Below are positions 8,739 to 16,982 of a stretch of DNA of 53,946 nt, one piece after another. The stretch's first letter is position 1. Every line of letters begins with the position of its first letter. The DNA comes from Gluconacetobacter tumulisoli. Its GTDB lineage: Bacteria > Pseudomonadota > Alphaproteobacteria > Acetobacterales > Acetobacteraceae. The notes under the pieces are model-generated. The model was not told where the DNA came from, did not search any database, and saw only the letters and a program-made list of their open reading frames with translations. The DNA lies in assembly GCF_014174155.1 (NCBI RefSeq), contig NZ_JABEQM010000020.1, forward strand, positions 1 through 53,946, read 5' to 3'. The position numbers and the translations under genes were made by a program.

Positions 8739-9851
8739 TTATGATCTGTACTTGATCTGCCCTTTGCCCAAGGACCAGAAGTCCTTCCAATCGTATGTCG
8801 GATTGGTATCTATGTATTTCGTTTTGAAAACCTGGGCGTCTTTTGTCGTGACCAGTGTCGTTGGACCGTAGAATTCACGATGTTCTTTCGGCTCGGCCGA
8901 AGGCTTGAAGAAGCCCGTTGCGGCATAATAGGCCAGCGCTGCGGTGATTCCGCCGGCCCAATGGGGATTGGTGAACACCGTCGCGAGTATTTTCCCCTTG
9001 GTGACCAGTTCAACCGCCTGCGGGTTGCCGTCATACGATACGATCGGCATGTCCTCTATGCCTTCGGCCCGTAATGCCTCGATCACGCCGTAGGCCATGG
9101 TGTCGCTGGCGCAATGTACGCCCTTGATCGCGTCCCCATAGCGCGTCAGAAAGCCCGACATGACCTGGTTGGCCTTCTGCGTGTCCCAGTCGGCCGCCTG
9201 GACCGCAAGGAATTCTATGTTCGGATAGGCCTTCAGGGCGTTCTTGAAGCCTTCCAGGCGTTCGATCGCCGGGTTGTTCGAGGCGATGCCGCCGAGATGT
9301 ACGACCCCACCTTTCCCACCCATGGCGTCAAACAGCAGGCGCGCCGTCTGCTCGGATGGCCCGACATCGGACCATGTCATGTGCGAGACGTAATTGTCAC
9401 CGAAATCCCATGGATGAAGGTCGTCGGTCTTGTTCCAGATTGTGGAGACATAAGCGCCAGCCCTGCTGACGGCCTCGACTACGGGACGGCAATTGGGCAT
9501 ATCGTTCGGATCGGCGGCCAGCGCGACCTCGCTGCCATAGCGGGAGAGCAGGGACTTGATGTCGGAGAGCGATTTCTCGCTGGAGCCCTCATTGATCAGG
9601 TTGATCAAATCGCTGGTGCTCTTCCCGAGACTCCGGACGAAGGCCTCGCCTCCGGAAACGATCGAGTTCCAATATGGGTTTGTCCGGTCCCGATAACTCC
9701 ATGCGATCTTCGGATTCTGTGCGGCCGCGCGCGCGACGCCCGATCCGAGAGTCGCGGCCGTCGTCATCCCGCAGAGACCGTAGGCCGAGAGTAAAAGCAG
9801 GCTACGACGATTGAGCGTCTGCTGCTCGATATAATTTTTGATGAACGACAT
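8739..9851 (-). CDS. Periplasmic sugar-binding protein (RbsB-like)
   Basis: A 370-residue Periplasmic_binding_4-type protein, the first gene of the importer operon. The N terminus carries NRRSLLLLS followed by a hydrophobic stretch and ARAAAQ. This looks like a Tat-style or Sec signal peptide cleaved near residue 45. The mature part begins KIAWSYRDRTNPYW, the usual first strand of this fold, and contains VLLA-like hinge strands and a DGNPQAVELV motif typical of pentose and hexose binders. The substrate cannot be read from the sequence. An 11-bp palindrome lies 88 bases upstream. Confidence 0.9.
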   Translation of the reverse strand: MSFIKNYIEQQTLNRRSLLLLSAYGLCGMTTAATLGSGVARAAAQNPKIAWSYRDRTNPYWNSIVSGGEAFVRSLGKSTSDLINLINEGSSEKSLSDIKSLLSRYGSEVALAADPNDMPNCRPVVEAVSRAGAYVSTIWNKTDDLHPWDFGDNYVSHMTWSDVGPSEQTARLLFDAMGGKGGVVHLGGIASNNPAIERLEGFKNALKAYPNIEFLAVQAADWDTQKANQVMSGFLTRYGDAIKGVHCASDTMAYGVIEALRAEGIEDMPIVSYDGNPQAVELVTKGKILATVFTNPHWAGGITAALAYYAATGFFKPSAEPKEHREFYGPTTLVTTKDAQVFKTKYIDTNPTYDWKDFWSLGKGQIKYRS

Positions 9852-9938
9852 GTCTGTCTCCGGGACGCCTGTTGTGTGGAATGTCGTGATATTCCGGTTT
9901 TCCTTGCGACATTCCCGGCGCTCTTATTATTGAACTGG

Positions 9939-9949
9939 ATAGTTACTAT
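9939..9949. promoter_or_regulatory. Palindrome upstream of the ABC operon
   Basis: ATAGTTACTAT is a perfect odd-centred palindrome, 88 bases before the binding-protein start, in a short A/T-rich tract within GC-rich DNA. It could be an operator or overlap the promoter. No dedicated regulator is adjacent. Confidence 0.4.
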
Positions 9950-10114
9950 ACTGTGTCTGAAAAGTCAATGATGGAGCAAGTGGCTTCGCCGAGAACTCCA
10001 GTTGCCCCAGGATGGATCAGGCCCCCATCAGAAAGGCGTATCGCGCCCGATACAGCCTGTTCCCCCTGCCGGGTCAGCCCTTTCTCGGCCTCGTCTTCGA
10101 CGTGATGCCCATGC

Positions 10115-11167
10115 CTATGCGGGGAGAGATTGCGGGCAAGCCTGTCTGGCCTGGCCTGGAACGGGCGCGTTTTTCCGCAGCAGTCCGCGATCCTTCAGGT
10201 CATGCCAGAATTCAGCAGGAATGGGATGACTGAACCATCTCAGGTTCTGTTCAAGCTGTTCAACGTTTCGCGTTCCGGCGCAGAATGCGGGTATTGCCGG
10301 ATGAGCGACGACGAACTGAAGGGCCGCTGCCGGAAGCGGGACGTCGTGCGCGCGGCAGACCGCTTCGATTCGGGCCACGCGTTCCATGACTCCGTCAGGG
10401 GCAGGAGAATAATTATACTTGGCACCCGGGATGGCGCCGGTCGCCAGGATGCCGGAATTGAAGCCGCCACCGACGACCACCGCCGCGCCGCGTTCCTCGC
10501 AAAGCGGCAGGAACGTGTCCAGCGCGTCCTGCTCCAGCAATGTATAGCGTCCGGCCAGAAGGAAGCAGTCGAAGTCCCTCTGCCTGAGGGCTTCATAACA
10601 GACTTCCCATTCATTGACGCCGACGCCGATCGCTTTCACGACCCCTTCGGATCGCAATCTTTCCAAGGCACGCCAGCACCCATCCATTGCTTGCCGGAAG
10701 ATTTCAGGCTGATTTTCGCCTTGCGTAAATCTGTCGATGTCGTGGATGAAAAGAATATCGATCCTCTCGAGCGCTAGGCGCTGCAGGGAGTCCTCGAAAG
10801 CGCGCAGCGTTCCGTCGAAGCTGTAGTCAAAATCCATCACGTTGGGGGCGGCATTATTCCAAGGCGAGAAATCGATGTCCTCCCGCCTGCCGGCGCGTAG
10901 GACGCGTCCGACTTTTGAGGCAATCACGAATTCGTCGCGGTTTTTCCAGCGAAGCGACTGGCCGAGGCGGAGTTCCGCAAGGCCATGACCATACATGGGC
11001 GCGGTGTCGTAAAATCGGATACCGGCATTCCACGCATGCTGGATCATGTCGTCGGCCGTTTTTTCGTCGACTTCCCGAAGAAAATTTCCAAGCGGGGCAG
11101 TTCCAAAGGCAAATGCGGTCACATCGAGACCGCTTCGGCCGAACTTACGTTTTTCGTCGGGGGTCAT
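10115..11167 (-). CDS. Aldo/keto reductase (aldose 1-dehydrogenase-like)
   Basis: A 350-residue AKR with a TIM-barrel fold. It has the Asp-Tyr pair region FYDTAPMYGHGLAE (catalytic Tyr near 59), the Lys in VIASKVGRVLR, and HDIDRF in place of the usual His strand. The FGTAPLGNFLREV and VVVGGGFNSGILATG segments are typical of D-threo-aldose or L-fucose 1-dehydrogenases and pyridoxal 4-dehydrogenases. Such enzymes oxidise an aldose to its lactone with NAD(P). It lies between the importer operon and the isomerase operon on the same strand, so oxidation of the imported sugar is plausible. Confidence 0.88.
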   Translation of the reverse strand: MTPDEKRKFGRSGLDVTAFAFGTAPLGNFLREVDEKTADDMIQHAWNAGIRFYDTAPMYGHGLAELRLGQSLRWKNRDEFVIASKVGRVLRAGRREDIDFSPWNNAAPNVMDFDYSFDGTLRAFEDSLQRLALERIDILFIHDIDRFTQGENQPEIFRQAMDGCWRALERLRSEGVVKAIGVGVNEWEVCYEALRQRDFDCFLLAGRYTLLEQDALDTFLPLCEERGAAVVVGGGFNSGILATGAIPGAKYNYSPAPDGVMERVARIEAVCRAHDVPLPAAALQFVVAHPAIPAFCAGTRNVEQLEQNLRWFSHPIPAEFWHDLKDRGLLRKNAPVPGQARQACPQSLPA

Positions 11168-11575
11168 AGCCTGTCATCCTTTTCTTCCTGCCAGGTCATG
11201 TTTGTGCGCTGGCTTGTTTTTCCGGACGGCCGTCATTCCCGAATGAGTCCCTGTTCGATTTTTTGCCGTCTTGCACATCGGCCGGCTATCGGGGAGGGGC
11301 GCTTGTCCTGTGCGTTTTCGCTCTTTCAGGATATTTCAATTGATAGGCTTCGCATAATTTCTCTGTCAGTTCTGGAGCAACTGAAAGAAGGTTTCGGGCC
11401 TGCAGGACACGCGCAGGCATCAAAATGTCTCCTGTCCCTTCGATCCGTTTTGAACGTTGTCTCGGATCGACCGTTCAGTGGCGCTTTGACATCGGCCTCC
11501 CGTTTTCCAGTTCCGCGAGGGTGCGCGGCGCTGCCCCCAATAGTCGAACAGCGCTTTCCCGTGCGCTGATCGGGT
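11168..11575. other. Non-coding spacer, 408 bases
   Basis: No convincing gene. It should hold the leader of the aldo/keto reductase and the end of the isomerase operon. The only structure found is TCAGTT and AACTGA (11366-11384) flanking 7 bases, a perfect 6-bp inverted repeat without a T run. Confidence 0.5.
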
Positions 11576-12433
11576 TCAGCACACCGAACGGAAGCGTTCC
11601 GTCATCACGTCGAGGACTTCGCCGGGGTCACGCTTCCACCAGTTATTGGCCGAAAAGATTTCCACTTCGCAGAAGCCGGCATATCCCGCATCTTCCACGG
11701 CTGAACGGAGTGCCCGGAGATCGGCAACGCCGTCGCCCATCATGCCGCGGTCGAGCAGGACATCCGACGTGCGCGCAAGCCAGTCGCACAGGTGAAACCC
11801 GAAGATGCGGTTGCCGGCGCGGCCCAGCTGACGCGGAAGGTCCGTGTCCCACCAGACATGATAGACGTCGATTGCGACGCCCAGATTATCCGCGTCGATC
11901 AGGTCGCACAGGTCCAGCGCGTCCCGCGTCGTGGTCAGGCAGGACCGATCACCACCGTATACCGGGTGCAACGGCTCCAACGCCAGCCTGACGTCGACCG
12001 CCGCCGCAAAGGGGACGGCGTTCGCCACATATTCCGCGACGATTTTCAGGCTGTCCTTGACCCCTTTCGTGCCGGGTTGAACGCCGCCGGTGACGATCGT
12101 CAGAACGTCGGCCCCGAGTTCGGCCGTCTGGTCGATCGCCCGGCGAAAATCGTCGGCGATGTCGTCATGCCGTTGCGGCGCAAGCGGGCCGACCAGGAAC
12201 GGCGATCGGCATAAGCCGACGACGCTGAGCCCGGCTGCCCGTGCACGGGCGCCGATGGCGCATGCCCGCCCTTCAATTTCCCGCCGCCAGAAGACGATGC
12301 CTGTAATTCCGCGTTCTGCGCACGCATCAATGGTCCGTTCGGGCGACCATCCGGCGCCCGCCCCTGGAACATTGTGGCCAAGCGTCGCGGTGTTCAGGGC
12401 CAGGGCCGAATGATCGTGGCGAAAATCACGCAT
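11576..12433 (-). CDS. Sugar phosphate isomerase/epimerase (xylose isomerase-like TIM barrel)
   Basis: A 285-residue AP_endonuc_2-family barrel. Metal ligands expected in this fold are visible: Glu in LALEPLHP, Asp and His in AIDVYHVWW, His in FGFHLCDW, and Glu in CEVEIFSANNWW. It is the last gene of a three-gene operon, starting 1 base after the DUF993 stop. These proteins isomerise or epimerise ketoses and their acids. Pairing with DUF993 suggests a shared, so far unnamed, sugar route. Confidence 0.85.
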   Translation of the reverse strand: MRDFRHDHSALALNTATLGHNVPGAGAGWSPERTIDACAERGITGIVFWRREIEGRACAIGARARAAGLSVVGLCRSPFLVGPLAPQRHDDIADDFRRAIDQTAELGADVLTIVTGGVQPGTKGVKDSLKIVAEYVANAVPFAAAVDVRLALEPLHPVYGGDRSCLTTTRDALDLCDLIDADNLGVAIDVYHVWWDTDLPRQLGRAGNRIFGFHLCDWLARTSDVLLDRGMMGDGVADLRALRSAVEDAGYAGFCEVEIFSANNWWKRDPGEVLDVMTERFRSVC

Positions 12434-12434
12434 C

Positions 12435-13583
12435 TCATGCCCCGTAGAGCGCGAGGAGGATATTCATGCGACTGACGGCCAGGTCCGGGTCCCGCAGCAG
12501 TCCGCAGCCGTCGGCCAGCCGGAATATTCCGGTGAAATAGGGCAGCGGGCGCATGGCCTGCGCGCCGTTCAGCATAACGAAATGGTCCTGGAAGCCGTTC
12601 AGCCATGCCAGGAACACCACGCCTGTCTTGTAATACTGGGTGGGGGCCCTGAAGATCAGGCGGGCCAGGGGAACCGTGGGGTCGAGCGTGGCACGGAACG
12701 CAGCGACGTCTCCTTCGCCGAGCTTGTTGACCGCGTGCGCGGCGGCAACCGCCAGCGGATCGAAAATCCCGAGGAGCGCGTGGCTGAATCCCCTGTCGTC
12801 ACCCTGGATAAGCTCGGGATAATTGAAATCGTCACCGGTATACATCCGTACGCCTGCCGGCAGGCGGCGACGCAGGACGATCTCCTTGTCCTTGTCCAGG
12901 AGGGAGATCTTGATGCCATCGATTTTGGACAGGTTTTCCTCAATGATCGCCAGGACGGTCTCCAGGGCGGCATCGAAATCCCTGCTCCCCCAATAACCGG
13001 CCAGCGCGGGGTCGAACATCTCGCCCAGCCAGTGCAGAATGACCGGCTGGTCGCAACGCGACAGAACGGTCCGGTAGACTTTGCGGTATTCCCCGGGTGT
13101 TTTTGCGACCTGGACAAGGGCGCGGCTGGCCATGAGAATGAGCCGTCCGCCAACAGCCTGGATGGCCTCGGCCTGCTCGAGATAGGCGCCGGTGACCTGA
13201 TCGATCGAACTGGCGTCGCGCGGGTCGAGCTGGTCCGTCCCGCAGCCGTTGCCGATCAGCGCATCGGGCAATTCGGCCCGGGTCCTTCGGATCAGCTCGA
13301 GGGACCGGGGCCAGTCGAGCCCCATGCCACGCTGCGCCGTGTCCATGGCCTCGGCAATTCCCAGCCCAAGCCCTGCCAGATACCGGCGAAACGCAAGTGT
13401 CCTGTCCCAGTCAACGGCAGCCTGGCCGGACGGGTCCGTCGCGGTGAACGGGTCCGCGACGACATGTGCCGCGGAATAGACGACGCGCGCGGGATTGGGG
13501 GGAAGAACCGTCAGGGGAAGCGGGATTCCGGTCAGAAGGTAATCCACCTTCCGTCCTGTCTGGTCGGGCAGCTTGATTTTCAT
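12435..13583 (-). CDS. DUF993 protein (dihydrodipicolinate synthase-like)
   Basis: A 382-residue protein that I recognise as the DUF993 family, a divergent branch of class I DHDPS/NAL-type aldolases. A (beta/alpha)8 layout is suggested by AEAMDTAQRGMGLDW, LIGNGCGTDQLD, PVILHWLGEMFD, IDGIKISLLDKD and MYTGDDFNYPELI. The Lys of IDGIKIS sits where the Schiff-base lysine of the superfamily would be. No reaction has been assigned to DUF993 as far as I know. It lies between an SDR and a TIM-barrel isomerase in one operon, as expected for aldol cleavage of a ketose acid or a deoxy-keto acid. Confidence 0.83.
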   Translation of the reverse strand: MKIKLPDQTGRKVDYLLTGIPLPLTVLPPNPARVVYSAAHVVADPFTATDPSGQAAVDWDRTLAFRRYLAGLGLGIAEAMDTAQRGMGLDWPRSLELIRRTRAELPDALIGNGCGTDQLDPRDASSIDQVTGAYLEQAEAIQAVGGRLILMASRALVQVAKTPGEYRKVYRTVLSRCDQPVILHWLGEMFDPALAGYWGSRDFDAALETVLAIIEENLSKIDGIKISLLDKDKEIVLRRRLPAGVRMYTGDDFNYPELIQGDDRGFSHALLGIFDPLAVAAAHAVNKLGEGDVAAFRATLDPTVPLARLIFRAPTQYYKTGVVFLAWLNGFQDHFVMLNGAQAMRPLPYFTGIFRLADGCGLLRDPDLAVSRMNILLALYGA

Positions 13584-13591
13584 GGCTGTTC

Positions 13592-14359
13592 TCAGAAACG
13601 GGGGACCAGCATCCCGGCGTCGGCCGAGATAACCTGTCCCGTCGTGTAGGGCAGTTTTCCAGATGCGAGTGTCGCGATGATGTTGCCCATGTCATCAGGT
13701 TCCCCGACGCGGGGTATCAGGGTCAAACCCTCGGCGGCACGCTGGCGATACATTTCGATCACCGGCGCCGTCATGTCCGTGGCGATGAGGCCGGGCTGCA
13801 CGTCATAGACGGCGATATTCTCGGGACCGAGGCGCACGGCGAGGGCTTTTGACACCATGGCGGCGGCCGCCTTGGACGCGCAATATTCCGCGCGCTGGAC
13901 AGCCACGGCAACCGCGTTCGAGGAGGTGACGTTCACGATGGAATGAAACAGGCCGGCCGGGCGTTCCCTGGCCAGAAGGCAGCGCGCAAAGGCCTGGGAC
14001 AGAAAGAACAGCGCCCGGGCATTGATGGCCAGGCAGCGATCCCAGCTTGCCTCCGTGACCTCCAGAAGGTCGCCTCGCTGCAGGACACCCACGCCGGCAT
14101 TGTTGACCAGCGTCGTCAGCGGCCCAAGCGTGTCCTCGATCCGGGCCAGGACCGTGGAATGCAGGCGGACATCGCCGACATCGAAGGGCACGGCCGTGAC
14201 GGCCCCCCCCAGTGCCTCCACGCGCCGAACGGCGCCGCGGAGCTCTTCATCCTCGACGGGTCCGTTGATCGCCACAGCGAACCCCGCCCGCGCAAGAGCT
14301 TCCGCAGTCGCAAGACCGATCCCACGGGAGGAGCCGGTAATGAGCGCGACCTGCTTCAT
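13592..14359 (-). CDS. Short-chain dehydrogenase/reductase
   Basis: A 255-residue classical SDR with TGSSRGIG (8-15), NNAG near 89, NVTSSN and the catalytic YCASK. It is the first gene of the leftward operon, 8 bases before DUF993. The specificity loop after the active site, VQPGLIATDMTA, fits 3-ketoacyl reductase-like sugar dehydrogenases. It would oxidise or reduce the substrate that DUF993 and the isomerase then process. Confidence 0.9.
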   Translation of the reverse strand: MKQVALITGSSRGIGLATAEALARAGFAVAINGPVEDEELRGAVRRVEALGGAVTAVPFDVGDVRLHSTVLARIEDTLGPLTTLVNNAGVGVLQRGDLLEVTEASWDRCLAINARALFFLSQAFARCLLARERPAGLFHSIVNVTSSNAVAVAVQRAEYCASKAAAAMVSKALAVRLGPENIAVYDVQPGLIATDMTAPVIEMYRQRAAEGLTLIPRVGEPDDMGNIIATLASGKLPYTTGQVISADAGMLVPRF

Positions 14360-14809
14360 GTCCAGGTGCCTTTTTCATAAGAACCCGCACGACGATCATG
14401 TGCTGGATCTGGGTTTTATTTGTCGGATTCGCATAGTTCGACGTCTTGCCGCGGCCACTCGACCTCGAATTCACGAATATGAGCCGAATTATGGCGGACT
14501 TGCCGCCGTGTCTGCCGTCCGCGGCAAACCTCAACTGCCGCAGAATGCACCCGCGGTTGCGCGACATGGACGTCCTTCGCCCTGTCCGCCCGAGGCGCGG
14601 CGATCCCGATACGGGGCTTGTCCGGCACGCGCTTTCTTATGTTGAAGCGATGTCCGGTTTCCCGGGACGCGACCGTCACCATCCTTGTCGCGGGTCGGAA
14701 CCTCGGTTTCGGGATGGATGACCTTGCTGCTGAAAGCCCGGGCGGTGTCCCGCGCGGGTTCCCGTGCCTCATTCAGATACATGCCGGCAGTTCCTGCTCT
14801 CGTATGCAC

Positions 14810-14819
14810 TAACTGGTTA
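14810..14819. promoter_or_regulatory. TAAC-N2-GTTA inverted repeat
   Basis: A short symmetric site in an A/T-rich tract about 450 bases upstream of the SDR gene. It is partly similar to the palindromic tract upstream of the ABC operon (both contain AACTGG and GTTAC). This may be a common operator, but both sites are short. Confidence 0.3.
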
Positions 14820-15438
14820 CATATATTTTTCGTCAGGCGCGATCAAGGACAAAGAGAGCCTTTTTTGAAGCGCGGCGGGTGTTTCGGAAATTGTGATCAA
14901 AGGCGGGCGTGCGCGTGACCCGACTTCCGCAGGGCGCGTCGTCATCGGCTTCAGCGGAACGGGTTATCCGTTGATATGAAAATCTATTATCGGATTGCCG
15001 CGAGATGCGGGCGATCAGGCAGTCTTTGCCGCAGGTCCGGATATATCACGGGAACGTGTATTACCGCCCCCGGTGGGACGCTCTATGAAATAGGTAACCA
15101 GATGGTGCGTCTGGAGATGTCGCTCTAAAAGCAAGTGCCGTCAAAAAAGACAAACAAGGCACAAATCAAAAATGCAAGGCATCGACATATGGAAAAATTT
15201 CAAGGCTTGCGACAGGCGATGCGTGTACGACGGCGCATCGGTGCCTCTGTCCTGCAATCGGGGAACCGCGTGGTGAAGCCGCAGGCACAAGTCGGTATTC
15301 GCGCCTGACCAGGCGCACGCCATTCGTTGCATCCCACGTGAAATTCCACGAAATGACCGCCTGTTCATTCGTTTTCCGAGTGCGGATGCCAGAGCATTTG
15401 CATCGACCACGTCGATTCAATCACCTGATCACATATTC

Positions 15439-15448
15439 CCCACGTGGG
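15439..15448. promoter_or_regulatory. CCCACGTGGG palindrome upstream of the aldehyde dehydrogenase
   Basis: A perfect 10-bp palindrome ending 34 bases before the preferred ATG at 15483. It overlaps a possible GTG start at 15444, which is one reason for preferring the ATG. It is a possible operator. Confidence 0.4.
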
Positions 15449-15482
15449 TAACGCGCGGGTAGAAATCACGGAGAAGCTGCCA

Positions 15483-16982
15483 ATGGACGAGATGGCACAT
15501 GGTGTAGCGTTACCGGAAACCCCTCGCGAATTCGGGTTTTTTATCGATGGGGAGTGGCGCAAGGGCCGGGACATGTTCGAACGGAACTCTCCCAGCCACG
15601 ACGTGACGGTCACGCGAACGGCCCGTTGCACGCCGGACGATCTCGATCAGGCCGTCGCGGCGGCTCGCCGTGCCTTTGACGATCGTCGCTGGGCGGGCCT
15701 GCCCGGCGCGGAGCGGGCGGGTGTCCTGCTGCGAACCGCCGAGGGATTGCGGTGGCATCGGGAAGAGATCGCCCGTTGGGAAGTTCTTGAAAACGGCAAG
15801 CCGATTTCCCAGGCAAGGGGAGAAATCGATCATTGCATCGCATGTTTCGAAACGGCCGCCGGTGCCGCCAGACTTCTTCATGGCGACAGCTTCAACAATC
15901 TGGGCGACGGCCTGTTCGGCATGACGCTGCGCGAACCCGTCGGCGTCGTCGGCCTGATCACGCCGTGGAATTTTCCGTTCCTCATTCTCTGTGAACGGGT
16001 CCCTTTCATTCTGGCGTCCGGTTGCACCCTGGTGGTCAAACCGGCGGAAGTGACAAGCGCAACAACGCTGATCCTTGCGGACATTCTCGCGGAGGCAGGC
16101 CTGCCGGCGGGTGTCTATAACGTCGTGACAGGATCCGGGCGCAGCATCGGTCAGGCGCTGACGGAGCATGCTGGCATCGACATGCTGTCATTCACCGGAT
16201 CGACGGCGGTCGGGCGTTCATGCGTTCACGCGTCAGCCGACAGTAATCTGAAGAAGCTCGGTCTTGAACTGGGTGGCAAGAATCCGATCATTGTCTTCGC
16301 AGATGCCGATCTCGAAGACGCAGCTGATGGCGCGGCGTTCGGCATCAGCTTCAACACGGGGCAATGTTGCGTTTCATCAAGCCGCCTGATTGTCGAACGA
16401 TCGGTCGCCGCCGAATTCGAGCGCATTCTTGCCGAAAAGATGAAGAAAATCCGTGTTGGCGACCCCTTTGACCCGGAAACCCAGGTCGGTGCGATCACCA
16501 CGGCATCGCAGAACGAGACCATTCTGGGCTATATCGCCAAGGGAAAGGCCGAAGGTGCCACGCTCCTGGTCGGTGGCGAGCCCCTGGAAAGCGATTGCGG
16601 GCGATATATCCAGCCGACGCTGTTCTCGGGCGTGACGCCCTCCATGTCCATCGCGCGCGAGGAAATCTTCGGACCTGTCCTGTCGTCGTTCCACTTCGAT
16701 ACGCAGGACGAGGCGATCGTGCTGGCCAATGACACGGTCTACGGGCTGGCGGCTTCCGTCTGGTCAAAGAATATCGACAAGGCCCTGACCGTCACACGCC
16801 GTGTCCAGGCCGGTCGCTTCTGGGTCAACACCATCATGGCAGGGGGGCCGGAAACCCCGACGGGTGGCTTCAGGCAGTCCGGCTGGGGAAGGGAAACGGG
16901 CCTCCTCGGGGTGGAGGAATACACGCAGGTGAAATCCGTCCATATCGAAATCGGCAGACGTTCGCATTGGATCTCGTCATGA
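15483..16982 (+). CDS. Aldehyde dehydrogenase (NAD(P)-dependent)
   Basis: A 499-residue ALDH-superfamily enzyme that oxidises an aldehyde to its acid. It has GFFIDGEWRKG at the N terminus, the cofactor region TPWNFPFLI, FTGSTAVGRS, the general base in LELGGKNP (E near 261) and the catalytic Cys in FNTGQCC (near 295). ATG at 15483 is chosen because GGAG lies 9 bases before it; a GTG 39 bases upstream would add 13 residues. The stop overlaps the GMC gene start (ATGA). An alcohol-oxidising flavoprotein coupled to an aldehyde dehydrogenase gives a two-step alcohol-to-acid module. Confidence 0.93.
   Translation: MDEMAHGVALPETPREFGFFIDGEWRKGRDMFERNSPSHDVTVTRTARCTPDDLDQAVAAARRAFDDRRWAGLPGAERAGVLLRTAEGLRWHREEIARWEVLENGKPISQARGEIDHCIACFETAAGAARLLHGDSFNNLGDGLFGMTLREPVGVVGLITPWNFPFLILCERVPFILASGCTLVVKPAEVTSATTLILADILAEAGLPAGVYNVVTGSGRSIGQALTEHAGIDMLSFTGSTAVGRSCVHASADSNLKKLGLELGGKNPIIVFADADLEDAADGAAFGISFNTGQCCVSSSRLIVERSVAAEFERILAEKMKKIRVGDPFDPETQVGAITTASQNETILGYIAKGKAEGATLLVGGEPLESDCGRYIQPTLFSGVTPSMSIAREEIFGPVLSSFHFDTQDEAIVLANDTVYGLAASVWSKNIDKALTVTRRVQAGRFWVNTIMAGGPETPTGGFRQSGWGRETGLLGVEEYTQVKSVHIEIGRRSHWISS

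Larger units (their letters stand above)
14360..15482. other. 1.1-kb non-coding region between divergent operons
   Basis: No credible gene on either strand; the short open frames lack codon bias, ribosome sites and recognisable motifs. It holds the promoters of the leftward SDR operon and the rightward aldehyde dehydrogenase. Possible sites are the inverted repeat TAAC-TG-GTTA at 14810-14819 and the palindrome CCCACGTGGG at 15439-15448. A related ACGTG occurs near 15336. It is unusually long for this window and may contain a decayed gene or an untranslated RNA. Confidence 0.5.

Noticed and set aside
10012-10233. A 73-codon plus-strand frame starting MDQAPIRKAYRARY
   Set aside because: It runs into the antisense of the aldo/keto reductase 3' end and has no convincing ribosome site.
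14976-15128. A 50-codon open frame starting MKIYYRIAARCG
   Set aside because: No ribosome site, no recognised motif and a Cys/Arg-rich random appearance. Kept only as a remark within the non-coding region.
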